Below are positions 16,161 through 23,091 of a stretch of 32,582 nucleotides of DNA, one piece after another. This DNA is from an uncultured Collinsella sp. (GTDB lineage Bacteria > Actinomycetota > Coriobacteriia > Coriobacteriales > Coriobacteriaceae). The notes below the pieces were generated by a model. That model searched no databases. It saw only the letters and a list, made by a program, of their open reading frames with translations, and had not been told where the DNA came from. Position 1 is the first letter of the stretch. Every line of letters starts with the position of its first letter. The stretch spans positions 1 through 32,582 of the forward strand of contig UQWS01000019.1 of the NCBI GenBank assembly GCA_900544875.1, in the 5' to 3' direction. A program made the translations under genes and the position numbers.

Positions 16161-17098
16161 TGGTTTCTCCCGGGGCAGGTCTTTCCGCCGTTGCGATCGT
16201 CGGTCCGACGGCGGTTGGTAAGAGTGATGTTGCCGACCGTTTGGCAGCTCGTCTTTCGTCCGAAGTGCTGTCGTGCGATGCGATGCAAATCTATCGCGGC
16301 ATGGACATCGGTACCGCAAAGATGGCGCCCGATGAGTGCACGGCGCCGCTGCGTCTCGTCGACATTGTAGAGCCGGGTGTGGCATATTCTGCTGCGCTTT
16401 ATCAGGCTGACGCTCGCGCGCATGTTGAACGTCTCCTTGGTTCGGGTTGCCTGCCGGTTTTTTGCGGAGGTACGGGGCTATATCTCAAGGCAGCCCTCGA
16501 TGAGATGGACTTTCCCTCGGGTGAACTTGAGGACGATCGCCGTGTGGGCTATCAGGAGCTTGCCGAGCGTATTGGCGAGGAAGAACTTCATGCCCTGCTT
16601 GCCGAGCGCGATCCAGAATCGGCTGCTGTTATTCATCCCCATAACGTCCGCCGTGTGATTCGTGCGCTCGAGATGCATGATGATGGTATCTCCTATGCAC
16701 AGCAAAAAAGTCAGTTTAGTGTTCCGCGCGAGCATTATCATGCCCTATGGTTTGGTCTGACGCGTAATCGCGAGGTGCTCTACGAGCGCATTAACCAGCG
16801 CGTCGATCTGATGTTTGAGCAGGGTCTTGTCGATGAGGTCCGCGGTCTTATGGGCCAGGGGCTGGGAGATGCCCTGACGTCGATGCAGGCAATTGGCTAT
16901 AAAGAGATCATTGATGCTTTCAATGGCGTGATGAGCATGGATGAGGCTCGCGAACTCATTAAGATGCGTTCGCGTCGTTATGCCAAGCGTCAGCTTTCGT
17001 GGTTTAAGCGCGATGACCGTATCGTGTGGTTTGATATGGATGAATGTACGATCGATGAGGTCGTTGAGGATATCCTGCATCGTATTGAGGCTGCCTAA
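16160..17098 (+). CDS. miaA: tRNA dimethylallyltransferase MiaA
   Basis: This 312-residue enzyme transfers the dimethylallyl group to A37 of tRNAs that read codons starting with U. The P-loop is GPTAVGKS (15-22). The substrate signatures SCDAMQIYRGMDIGTAK and FCGGTGLYLKAAL are typical, as are NVRRVIRALE and AIGYKEI, and RYAKRQLSWF with a following acidic FDMDE motif near the C-terminus. It overlaps miaB upstream and hflX downstream by one base each (TAATG), so miaB-miaA-hflX form a tightly coupled unit. Confidence 0.96.
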   Translation: MVSPGAGLSAVAIVGPTAVGKSDVADRLAARLSSEVLSCDAMQIYRGMDIGTAKMAPDECTAPLRLVDIVEPGVAYSAALYQADARAHVERLLGSGCLPVFCGGTGLYLKAALDEMDFPSGELEDDRRVGYQELAERIGEEELHALLAERDPESAAVIHPHNVRRVIRALEMHDDGISYAQQKSQFSVPREHYHALWFGLTRNREVLYERINQRVDLMFEQGLVDEVRGLMGQGLGDALTSMQAIGYKEIIDAFNGVMSMDEARELIKMRSRRYAKRQLSWFKRDDRIVWFDMDECTIDEVVEDILHRIEAA

Positions 17099-18387
17099 TG
17101 CCCCGTTTCCCCCTTGTTCCCACGGCACCCGAGCCCGAGCGTGCCATTTTAGTTGGTGTTGAGTGGCGCGACAATGCATGGCCGCTCGATCGCTCGCTTG
17201 ATGAGCTGGAGCGTCTTGCCCACACAGCTGGTGCCCAGTGCGTGGCACGCTTGTCGCAGCGTTTGGTAAAGCCGTATCCTAAATCGTTTATCGGTTCCGG
17301 TAAGGTTGAAGAGCTGTGCGGCCTGGTGCATCGCATGGATGCCGATGTCGTTATTTTTGACGACGACCTGACCCCCTCGCAGCAATCCTATTTGGAGAAA
17401 GCCGTGGGCGAGCCGGTAAAGATTATCGATCGTACTGCACTGATCCTGGATATCTTTGGCCTGCATGCTCAGACGCGTGAGGGACGCCTGCAGGTACAGC
17501 TGGCACAGCTTCAATATTTGTTGCCTCGCCTGCGTGGCATGTGGAGCCATCTCGCTAAGGAGCAGACGCGCGGCGGCATCGGCTCACGTTTTGGTCAGGG
17601 CGAAAGTCAGCTCGAGGTCGACCGTCGCCTCATTCGTAATAAGATCGCTGCGCTTCGTCGTGAGCTCAAGCAGGTTGAACAGCGTCGCGATGTTCAATCC
17701 AAGAGTCGCATTGAGTCACCGGCGTTTCGCGTCGCGTTGGCCGGTTATACCAATGCCGGTAAATCGACGTTGCTCAATCGTCTGACCGGCTCTACGGTAC
17801 TTTCGCAGGACAAGCTGTTTGCTACGCTCGACCCGACGACGCGTTCGTATCGTCTGCCCGGCGGTCGCGGCATGACGATTACCGATACCGTCGGCTTTAT
17901 TCAAAAGCTGCCGCATGGTCTGGTCGATGCCTTTAAATCGACGCTGTCCGAGGTTTTGGGTGCCGATCTAATTCTCAAAGTCGTAGATGCGTCTGACGAG
18001 GACTATGAGCGGCAGCTGGAGGCTGTCGACCGCGTGCTTGATGAGATCGGCGCCGGAGAGCGTTTAACGCTGACCGTATTCAATAAAATCGATCTTCTCG
18101 ATATCGTCGATCGATTGAGTTTCCGTCGTCGCTATCCGGAGGCCGTTCTGTTCTCGGCCCAAACGGGCGAGGGGCTCGACGATCTCGTCGACCGGATTGC
18201 TCGCGAGGCAGCTGCCACCGATGTGTTGCTCTCCGCTGATATCCCGTATCGCGAGGGCGCTCTCATCACGCTGGTGCATGAGCAGGGAACCCTTCTGCAT
18301 GAGGAATATCTCGAGGACGGCGTTCGCATTGTGGCGAAGTTGCCGGCTCGTATTGCACCGCGGCTCGAGCGCTATCGTACGGAATAA
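17098..18387 (+). CDS. hflX: GTPase HflX
   Basis: This 429-residue ribosome-associated GTPase splits or rescues stalled ribosomes under stress. The N-terminal HflX domain has FIGSGKVEEL and FDDDLTPSQQ, followed by a helical linker with GIGSRFGQGESQLEVDRR. The G domain carries G1 GYTNAGKST (216-224), G3 DTVGFIQKLP, G4 NKID and a G5-like FSAQTGEG. The order miaA-hflX is common in bacteria. The last 16 bases overlap the end of the convergent DUF1624 gene, and no terminator is seen between them. Confidence 0.96.
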   Translation: MPRFPLVPTAPEPERAILVGVEWRDNAWPLDRSLDELERLAHTAGAQCVARLSQRLVKPYPKSFIGSGKVEELCGLVHRMDADVVIFDDDLTPSQQSYLEKAVGEPVKIIDRTALILDIFGLHAQTREGRLQVQLAQLQYLLPRLRGMWSHLAKEQTRGGIGSRFGQGESQLEVDRRLIRNKIAALRRELKQVEQRRDVQSKSRIESPAFRVALAGYTNAGKSTLLNRLTGSTVLSQDKLFATLDPTTRSYRLPGGRGMTITDTVGFIQKLPHGLVDAFKSTLSEVLGADLILKVVDASDEDYERQLEAVDRVLDEIGAGERLTLTVFNKIDLLDIVDRLSFRRRYPEAVLFSAQTGEGLDDLVDRIAREAAATDVLLSADIPYREGALITLVHEQGTLLHEEYLEDGVRIVAKLPARIAPRLERYRTE

Positions 18388-19076
18388 ACGATTTCTAGCA
18401 CGCCTAGAATGACTGGCTGATGGAGCAGGTAGAACGGTAAGGCATGCCGACCCAGGACTGCGAGCGCCGGGATAGGATTGGCGTATGCCCATGCTGGCGC
18501 TTCGAGACTTGATGCTTGTGCTGCCTGGGCAGCAAAAAAGCCGGTAAGGTACATAAAGACAAACGGTATGAGCGGATAGTAATCTCCCGAAACAAAACCC
18601 GGGCCTGGGAATCCAAGCCATGCCAGGTAGGGGAGTGGGTAGACCGCCTTTGGAATGCCCCAGGTTAGGGCAAAAAGAACAAGGCACGCTGCGATGCCCC
18701 ATGAGCCCGGTAATTTTTGGAGTAACGGACGGGTGAACGCAACCACCACGGTGCACACCGCCATGCAATAAATGATGCCAAAGTTCACTGAATCGTCGAC
18801 CGATACGAGAGTTGTTGCGATCCAGACGACCAAAGCTGCGGCAGCGTACTTAGCCGCTCGTTTGGCATTGTTGCGTGAGAGCGTGCACATCCAACCCGCG
18901 ATAAACAAAAATACCCAGCTGATGCTGGCGCGCCAGATGTCTTGAAAGACTGACTGGGTAAACCAGGGCATATCCCAGCCGTACAGGTAGGCGAGATCAT
19001 AGCAAGCGTGAAATCCTGCCATAGAAATCATCGTAAACCCGCGGACGGTATCAAAGATGGTGATGCGTTTTTGCAT
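18372..19076 (-). CDS. DUF1624 / heparan-alpha-glucosaminide acetyltransferase-like membrane protein
   Basis: This 234-residue polytopic membrane protein has about seven hydrophobic segments. The N-terminal pattern RITIFDTVRGFTMISMAGFH resembles the start of DUF1624/HGSNAT catalytic-domain proteins (LDxxRGxxxxxMxxxH), and the C-terminal GRHALPFYLLHQPVI is the other family hallmark. These proteins are predicted acyltransferases for envelope glycans; the substrate here is unknown. Its ATG overlaps the lexA stop by one base (TAATG on the minus strand), so it is probably co-transcribed with lexA and therefore SOS-influenced. Its last 16 bases overlap hflX. Confidence 0.85.
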   Translation of the reverse strand: MQKRITIFDTVRGFTMISMAGFHACYDLAYLYGWDMPWFTQSVFQDIWRASISWVFLFIAGWMCTLSRNNAKRAAKYAAAALVVWIATTLVSVDDSVNFGIIYCMAVCTVVVAFTRPLLQKLPGSWGIAACLVLFALTWGIPKAVYPLPYLAWLGFPGPGFVSGDYYPLIPFVFMYLTGFFAAQAAQASSLEAPAWAYANPIPALAVLGRHALPFYLLHQPVILGVLEIVYSVR

Positions 19077-19720
19077 TACGAGAACCGGCGCATTAAACCG
19101 ACAACTTTACCCAAAATAACGGGGTTCGTCGCATAGATGGGCTCCATAGCGTCGTTCTCGGGCTGCAAGCGCACACGTCCCTGCTCCTTGTAGAACGTCT
19201 TGACGGTCGCCGAACCATCAATCATGGCCACGACAATTTCGCCGTTCATGGCACTTTTTTGTTCACGGACGATGATGTAATCGCCATTGAAGATGCCGAC
19301 ATTGATCATTGAGCTCCCATGCACCTCAAGGATAAAGGAACCCTGATCAGTGGCGATTTCGGTCGGGATAGTAAACGTGTCTTCGATATTCTGCTCGGCC
19401 AAAATGGGAATCCCGGCCGCGACGCGACCAACGAGCGGTAGCGAGACCGTTCCGCGAGGTGCGGTGGGCTCGTCAGATTTAGAAATTGAGACAGAGGAAC
19501 CGTCCTCGTTAAAGAGTTCCAGGGCGCGCGGTTTGGTGGCATCGCGCTTGAGTAGCCCGCGCGCCTCCAGGGCAGATAGATGGGCGTGCACGGTGCTGGG
19601 GGAGGAAAGGCCCACGGCAGAAGCCATCTCGCGCACGCTGGGCGGATAACCCTTCTCCTGCTGATATTCCTTGATGAAGTCGTAAATTTGCTGCTGACGC
19701 TTGGTAATTTTGCGAGCCAT
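19076..19720 (-). CDS. lexA: SOS repressor LexA
   Basis: This 214-residue SOS repressor has an N-terminal winged HTH (KRQQQIYDFIKEYQ, then PPSVREMASAVGLSSPSTVH). The self-cleavage site is A102-G103 (VGRVAAGIP), the catalytic Ser is S137 in HGSSMI and the general-base Lys is K174 in GSATVKTFY. The start at 19720 (MARKITKRQQ) is chosen because it has an agagga site seven bases upstream; ten more codons are open upstream to 19750 but would run into the operator region. Three LexA boxes with exact 28-bp spacing lie immediately upstream, so the gene is autoregulated. It is divergent from the LysM gene and overlaps the DUF1624 gene by one base. Confidence 0.97.
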   Translation of the reverse strand: MARKITKRQQQIYDFIKEYQQEKGYPPSVREMASAVGLSSPSTVHAHLSALEARGLLKRDATKPRALELFNEDGSSVSISKSDEPTAPRGTVSLPLVGRVAAGIPILAEQNIEDTFTIPTEIATDQGSFILEVHGSSMINVGIFNGDYIIVREQKSAMNGEIVVAMIDGSATVKTFYKEQGRVRLQPENDAMEPIYATNPVILGKVVGLMRRFS

Positions 19721-19743
19721 CAGGGCATCCTCTCTACCCATGT

Positions 19744-19757
19744 CAAACAAATGTTCG
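19744..19757. promoter_or_regulatory. LexA box A (lexA-proximal)
   Basis: CAAACAAATGTTCG matches the LexA palindrome except at the second base. It lies 24 bases upstream of the lexA start codon and its centre is 28 bp from box B. Confidence 0.75.
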
Positions 19758-19765
19758 AATTTTGC

Positions 19766-19793
19766 TTGACAGGAACAACTGTTCGAAGATAAT
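19766..19793 (+). promoter_or_regulatory. Promoter of the LysM gene
   Basis: TTGACA at 19766-19771 and GATAAT at 19788-19793 are separated by 16 bases. LexA box B fills the spacer and box C lies at the expected transcription start, so derepression in SOS is expected. Confidence 0.75.
19772..19785. promoter_or_regulatory. LexA box B
   Basis: GGAACAACTGTTCG reads CGAACAGTTGTTCC on the other strand and fits the CGAAC-N4-GTTC consensus. It is the central box of the evenly spaced trio and sits in the spacer of the LysM promoter. Confidence 0.92.
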
Positions 19794-19799
19794 AATAAC

Positions 19800-19813
19800 C
19801 GAACATTCGTTCT
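19800..19813. promoter_or_regulatory. LexA box C (LysM-proximal)
   Basis: CGAACATTCGTTCT fits the LexA consensus. Its centre is exactly 28 bp from that of box B. It overlaps the predicted transcription start of the LysM gene. Confidence 0.9.
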
Positions 19814-19883
19814 CGCGCCAGATATTTTTGTCCGCGCGGCTTGATAAAACTGTTCTCAGCAAAACACGCGAGAGGAGAACATG

Positions 19884-20333
19884 ATGAACGCAACGAATAT
19901 GGTCCAGGGAAACCTCGCCCTTAAGCTCGAGACGCCTGCTGAACCCACTTTTACGGTTGTTCAGGGTGGCCGCTCCGGCTTTCAGCCTTTGACCGTAAAG
20001 CCTGCTCGCAATCAGCAGGCTGCAGTCGTGCCGGCCCGCGTTGCCCTGAAGGTTCCGACGATTGTCGCCGTTGCCGTTGCGCTTACGCTCTTCTTTGTCC
20101 TCGCTACGTCGGTCTTTAGCGCTCGTCACGCCGCGTATGCCGAGTCCGTTTCCAACGTTACCTACGAGACCATTCGCGTTCAGCCTGGTGATTCTCTTTG
20201 GTCGCTTGCCGAGGAATATCCAATCGAAGGCCTTTCCACGCAAGAGACTTCCGACATGATCCGTAACGTCAATCATCTGGAGCATGGTTCGCTCGCCGCC
20301 GGTGCGCATCTTAAGGTTCCTGCTCGTTCGTAA
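19884..20333 (+). CDS. SOS-regulated LysM membrane protein, YneA/DivS-like division inhibitor
   Basis: This protein of 149 residues has a cytoplasmic N-terminus, one membrane helix (about 57-79, IVAVAVALTLFFVLATSVF) and an outer LysM peptidoglycan-binding domain (94-147, IRVQPGDSLWSLAEEY ending in HLKVPAR). A LysM protein divergent from lexA and controlled by LexA boxes is the hallmark of YneA in Bacillus and Rv2719c in mycobacteria, which block division during DNA damage. The function here is inferred from that context; sequence outside LysM is poorly conserved. ATG 19884 is six bases after AGGAG; an ATG at 19881 is only three bases away. nrdR follows 51 bases later and dut after it. Confidence 0.85.
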   Translation: MNATNMVQGNLALKLETPAEPTFTVVQGGRSGFQPLTVKPARNQQAAVVPARVALKVPTIVAVAVALTLFFVLATSVFSARHAAYAESVSNVTYETIRVQPGDSLWSLAEEYPIEGLSTQETSDMIRNVNHLEHGSLAAGAHLKVPARS

Positions 20334-20346
20334 TCATTATCGCGCT

Positions 20347-20390
20347 GCGCATGGTACCCTTGTTATCGTTTAAGAGGAGGTACCATGCGC
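20347..20390 (+). promoter_or_regulatory. 12-bp inverted repeat enclosing the nrdR ribosome binding site and start codon
   Basis: GCGCATGGTACC (20347-20358) and GGTACCATGCGC (20379-20390) are perfect reverse complements with a 20-base loop. The nrdR ATG (20385-20387) is inside the right arm, and the gaggagg site (20374-20380) spans the loop-stem border. In RNA this would hide the start codon; in DNA it could be a repressor site. Confidence 0.8.
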
Positions 20391-20828
20391 TGTCCCAAAT
20401 GCGGCAAGGCACATACCCGTGTCGTTGATTCCCGTATGCAGGAGTCAAATAACACCATTAAGCGCCGTCGCGAATGTTGCTCGTGTAACTACCGCTTTAC
20501 AACGTTCGAGCGATGCGAGGACCCAATTGAGGTCATTAAGTCGGACGGAACCAAGCAGCGGTTCGATCGCAATAAGCTGCTCGTCGGCTTGATGCGCGCC
20601 ACCATCAAGCGTGATATCGACACTAAGAAGCTCAATGAGATTATCGACGATATCGAGGTCGAGCTGCGTTCTCGTACGCTGACGGCCGTCACGTCCCATG
20701 AGTTGGGTGACATGGTGCTCAAGCGCTTGGCCAAGATCGACAAGGTGGCGTACATCCGCTTTGCCTCGGTCTACCGCGATTTCAAAGACGTCGATGAGTT
20801 TCTGCAAGAGCTCGACAAGCTAAGGTGA
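20385..20828 (+). CDS. nrdR: Transcriptional repressor NrdR
   Basis: This 147-residue protein is the ATP/dATP-sensing repressor of ribonucleotide reductase genes. The zinc ribbon uses C3, C6, C31 and C34 (MRCPKCG, then RRRECCSCNYRFTTFE), and an ATP-cone domain occupies about 46-136 (VIKSDGTKQRFDRNKLLVGL). Length equals the family norm (about 150). Its start region forms a perfect 12-bp inverted repeat. It lies 51 bases after the SOS-controlled LysM gene and four before dut, so it may be read from the SOS promoter. No NrdR box was found in this window. Confidence 0.96.
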   Translation: MRCPKCGKAHTRVVDSRMQESNNTIKRRRECCSCNYRFTTFERCEDPIEVIKSDGTKQRFDRNKLLVGLMRATIKRDIDTKKLNEIIDDIEVELRSRTLTAVTSHELGDMVLKRLAKIDKVAYIRFASVYRDFKDVDEFLQELDKLR

Positions 20829-20832
20829 TTCC

Positions 20833-21276
20833 ATGTCCAACATTACCGTCAACATAAAGCGTCTCGACCCCACCGTCGAGCTTCCCAAATACGCCTATCC
20901 CACCGATGCCGGCTTGGATCTGCGCTCCAACGAGGACTGCGTCCTGAAGCCCTTCGAACGCCGTCTGGTCTCTACCGGGCTGGCCATCGCCCTGCCCGAT
21001 GGCTACGCCGGCTTCGTCCAGCCCCGCAGCGGCTTGGCCATCAAGCAGGGCCTGTCTATAGTCAACACGCCAGGCCTCATCGACGCCCACTACCGAGGAG
21101 AACTCAAGGTTATCCTCATCAACCTGGATCCCACCAACAACATCCAAATCAACAAAGGCGACCGCATAGCCCAACTCGTCATCCAAGAAGTCCCCACGGT
21201 CAATCTCATAGAGGTAGACGAGCTAGACAAAACCGACCGAGGCAACGGAGGCTTCGGCTCCAGCGGCGTCGCCTAG
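20833..21276 (+). CDS. dut: Deoxyuridine 5'-triphosphate nucleotidohydrolase (dUTPase)
   Basis: This 147-residue homotrimeric dUTPase hydrolyses dUTP to dUMP, keeping uracil out of DNA and feeding dTMP synthesis. All motifs are present: AYPTDAGLDLRS (motif 1), PRSGLAIKQG (2), GLIDAHYRGEL (3), GDRIAQLVI (4) and RGNGGFGSSG (5, 136-145). The ATG follows aaggtgatt. The distal part uses ATA, CTA, CGA and AAA codons that its neighbours avoid, which may mean a different recent history, although the protein itself looks ordinary. Grouping with nrdR links two dNTP-pool genes. A palindromic element starts 16 bases after the stop. Confidence 0.95.
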   Translation: MSNITVNIKRLDPTVELPKYAYPTDAGLDLRSNEDCVLKPFERRLVSTGLAIALPDGYAGFVQPRSGLAIKQGLSIVNTPGLIDAHYRGELKVILINLDPTNNIQINKGDRIAQLVIQEVPTVNLIEVDELDKTDRGNGGFGSSGVA

Positions 21277-21291
21277 GGCGCTCGTATCCCT

Positions 21292-21394
21292 CCCGCCCGG
21301 GGCTTACCTATATCATTCCATGCTCAAACATTCTCGCGTCGCTTCGCTCGCTGCGAAACTGCGCGTGGAACGATATAGGTAAGCCCCGGGCGGG
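21292..21394. repeat. Palindromic element, copy 1
   Basis: Two 32-base arms (21292-21323 and 21363-21394) match as reverse complements at 30 of 32 positions around a 39-base loop. The inner stem carries TATATCATTCCATGC on the left arm. The loop begins TCAAACATTCTCGC and ends GCGAAACTGC, and both are shared in inverted orientation with copy 2. Outer arms are GC-rich (CCCGCCCGGGGCTTACCT). I do not recognise the family; a REP-like or MITE-like non-autonomous element is possible. Confidence 0.85.
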
Positions 21395-21432
21395 CGGCTA
21401 CTCGCTTGAAAATAATAATCATTCTTTCTGAT

Positions 21433-21475
21433 AAGCCGATGCGACAAAGGGTTGGATCCTTTGTCGCATCGGCTT
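21433..21475 (+). terminator. Strong intrinsic terminator between dut and the glycosyltransferase
   Basis: AAGCCGATGCGACAAAGG (21433-21450) and its exact complement (21458-21475) form a perfect 18-bp stem with loop GTTGGAT. T-rich DNA (tatctttatttt) follows on the plus strand and A-rich DNA lies before it, so it may work in both directions for the convergent genes. Confidence 0.8.
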
Positions 21476-21555
21476 GCTGTATCTTTATTTTCCGGTTTCG
21501 CCTTTGCAGGTTCTAGTGGTGGGGAATCTGGTATATCTGCTAGTACGTTAACGCA

Positions 21556-21659
21556 GCTTACCTGTGGGAGGCCCCTATATATCGTCCCACGCGCAGTTTC
21601 GCAGCGCAGCGAGAATGTTTGAGCATGGGATGATATATAGGGGCCTCCCACAGGTAAGC
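21556..21659. repeat. Palindromic element, copy 2 (inverted relative to copy 1)
   Basis: Two 37-base arms (21556-21592 and 21623-21659) match at 35 of 37 positions around a 30-base loop. On the minus strand the inner stem reads TATATCATCCCATGC and the loop TCAAACATTCTCGC to GCGAAACTGC, as in copy 1. The two unpaired positions fall at the same inner-stem sites as in copy 1. Outer arms differ (GTGGGAGGCCCCTAT is extra) but stay self-complementary. It ends 13 bases before the glycosyltransferase stop. Confidence 0.85.
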
Positions 21660-21672
21660 GGACAGTCCAATG

Positions 21673-22974
21673 CTAGCGGATATGCGCGGGTTTTTCGCCC
21701 CAGTAGAAGCGGCAGAAGGCTCGTTTGCGCTTTTGGGGTTTGCCTACGAGCTCCATGGTTGCGATGGCTATGTCTTCGGCTGCGTGGGGACGGCGCAGCA
21801 CTTCGCCATTGATGAGCAGTGCCTTGAGCGACTCCGGATGATCGTGGAGATGGCGCAACGTCACGATGAGTTCTCGTGCGGTGGTGACATGCATGCTGGC
21901 GCCCATGCCGGTGAGCATCGTTGTGTTGGCCTTTTCCTGGCCATATGATTTGCCCAGCAGGATCATCGGCAGATGCGCGCACAGGCATTCGGTGACGGTG
22001 AGTCCGCCCGATTTGAGGATTGCGAGGTCGCAGCCGTGCATGAGGGCCGCCATGTCGTCCACGTAGTCCAGAACCGTGACGTTGTCGAGTTTCATGGCGT
22101 CGAAGAGCGTCTTGAGGCGGGTGGCGTATTCCTCATCCTTGCCCGGCAAAAAGACAAAATGCATGTCCTCAAAGCTGCGTAAGAAGGGGAGCGTGTGGTC
22201 CATCGCTGCTCGGAAACGCACGTATGGTTGGGGTAAACTGGCGCCGGCCATCACCAATACGACGGTTTTGTCTATGGGGAGATTGAACTTGCTGAGCTCA
22301 TCTTCGCGTTTGTAATCAGTATCGAAACCGGCTCGAATGGGGATGCCCGTTATGCGGATCTTTGACTCGGGAACCTTGCGCGGGCGCAGCGTTTCGGCCA
22401 TAAACTCGTTGGCCACGCAGAACAGGTCAGTGTCCTTGTGGGGCCAAAAGCCTTCTACTTCATAGTCTGTTGGTACGCAGATGACCGGATAATCGATACC
22501 CGTGATGACGCGGGCGCCCACGGCAACATTGGCTGCTGTGATGTGCGTTGCGACCACGGCTATAGGCCTGCGGCAACGAATATATTCGTTGAAGGCGGGG
22601 AACATAATTCGCGACCATGCTGTGCCGCCACCCCAGAGAAGATGTCCCGTAAGCGTATATCGCCAGGTCAGGTCGTAAATGGGGCGTGTGGCTCCCGTAA
22701 AAGAAGCCGCGGTCTTATTGCCGTCGAATTTAATACGTCCAAAATCAAGGATATCGAGCACTTCAATTTCAACATTCTCAGGGATTCCCTTGGTGCCGCG
22801 GATAAGGTCAAATGCTTGTGCAATCGCGTTGGCGGCGGCTTTGTGGCCCGATCCAACCGATGCGTGCACAATGGTTACCAGGTATTTTTGTGCAGGTGAA
22901 ACGGTCATTTGCTCCGGTTGGGGAGTGGCTTGCATGGGCAGGGGAGCGCTATTGCCCGTCTGCGTTTGATCCAT
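21673..22974 (-). CDS. MGDG synthase/UgtP-like glycosyltransferase
   Basis: This 433-residue GT-B glycosyltransferase has an MGDG-synthase N-terminal domain (PF06925 type: VHASVGSGHKAAANAIAQAF, residues 36-55) and a GT28-like C-terminal domain with VLVMAGASLP, a putative donor-site stretch KSGGLTVTECLCAHLPMIL and GQEKANT. Relatives transfer glucose or galactose from UDP-sugars to diacylglycerol to make membrane glycolipids or lipoteichoic-acid anchors; the sugar here cannot be read from sequence. The first 25 or so residues are a polar, Gln/Pro-rich tail. The start at 22974 is chosen because aaggggag lies six bases upstream; 43 more codons are open but non-conserved. It is divergent from trxB and convergent with dut. 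Confidence 0.85.
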   Translation of the reverse strand: MDQTQTGNSAPLPMQATPQPEQMTVSPAQKYLVTIVHASVGSGHKAAANAIAQAFDLIRGTKGIPENVEIEVLDILDFGRIKFDGNKTAASFTGATRPIYDLTWRYTLTGHLLWGGGTAWSRIMFPAFNEYIRCRRPIAVVATHITAANVAVGARVITGIDYPVICVPTDYEVEGFWPHKDTDLFCVANEFMAETLRPRKVPESKIRITGIPIRAGFDTDYKREDELSKFNLPIDKTVVLVMAGASLPQPYVRFRAAMDHTLPFLRSFEDMHFVFLPGKDEEYATRLKTLFDAMKLDNVTVLDYVDDMAALMHGCDLAILKSGGLTVTECLCAHLPMILLGKSYGQEKANTTMLTGMGASMHVTTARELIVTLRHLHDHPESLKALLINGEVLRRPHAAEDIAIATMELVGKPQKRKRAFCRFYWGEKPAHIR

Positions 22975-23091
22975 CGATAACTCCCCTTCAGCTTTGTTAC
23001 GCGATTTAACATTGTAGTGCATGAGTGTCATGTTCACGTAAATTTGGGTATGAGCGCAAAGAACGCCAATCTTTCGACAGGAGGTCTCTTC

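Larger units (their letters stand above)
21277..21672. other. Gene-free convergent junction filled by palindromes
   Basis: The 396 bases between the convergent stops of dut and the glycosyltransferase hold palindrome copy 1, a terminator hairpin and palindrome copy 2. No gene was found. The stretch 21476-21555 is AT-rich without clear structure. Confidence 0.8.

Noticed and set aside
22975..23091. Riboswitch or clear promoter between the glycosyltransferase and trxB
   Set aside because: Only isolated -10-like sequences (for example TACAAT on the minus strand) without matching -35 elements; no conserved riboswitch core seen.
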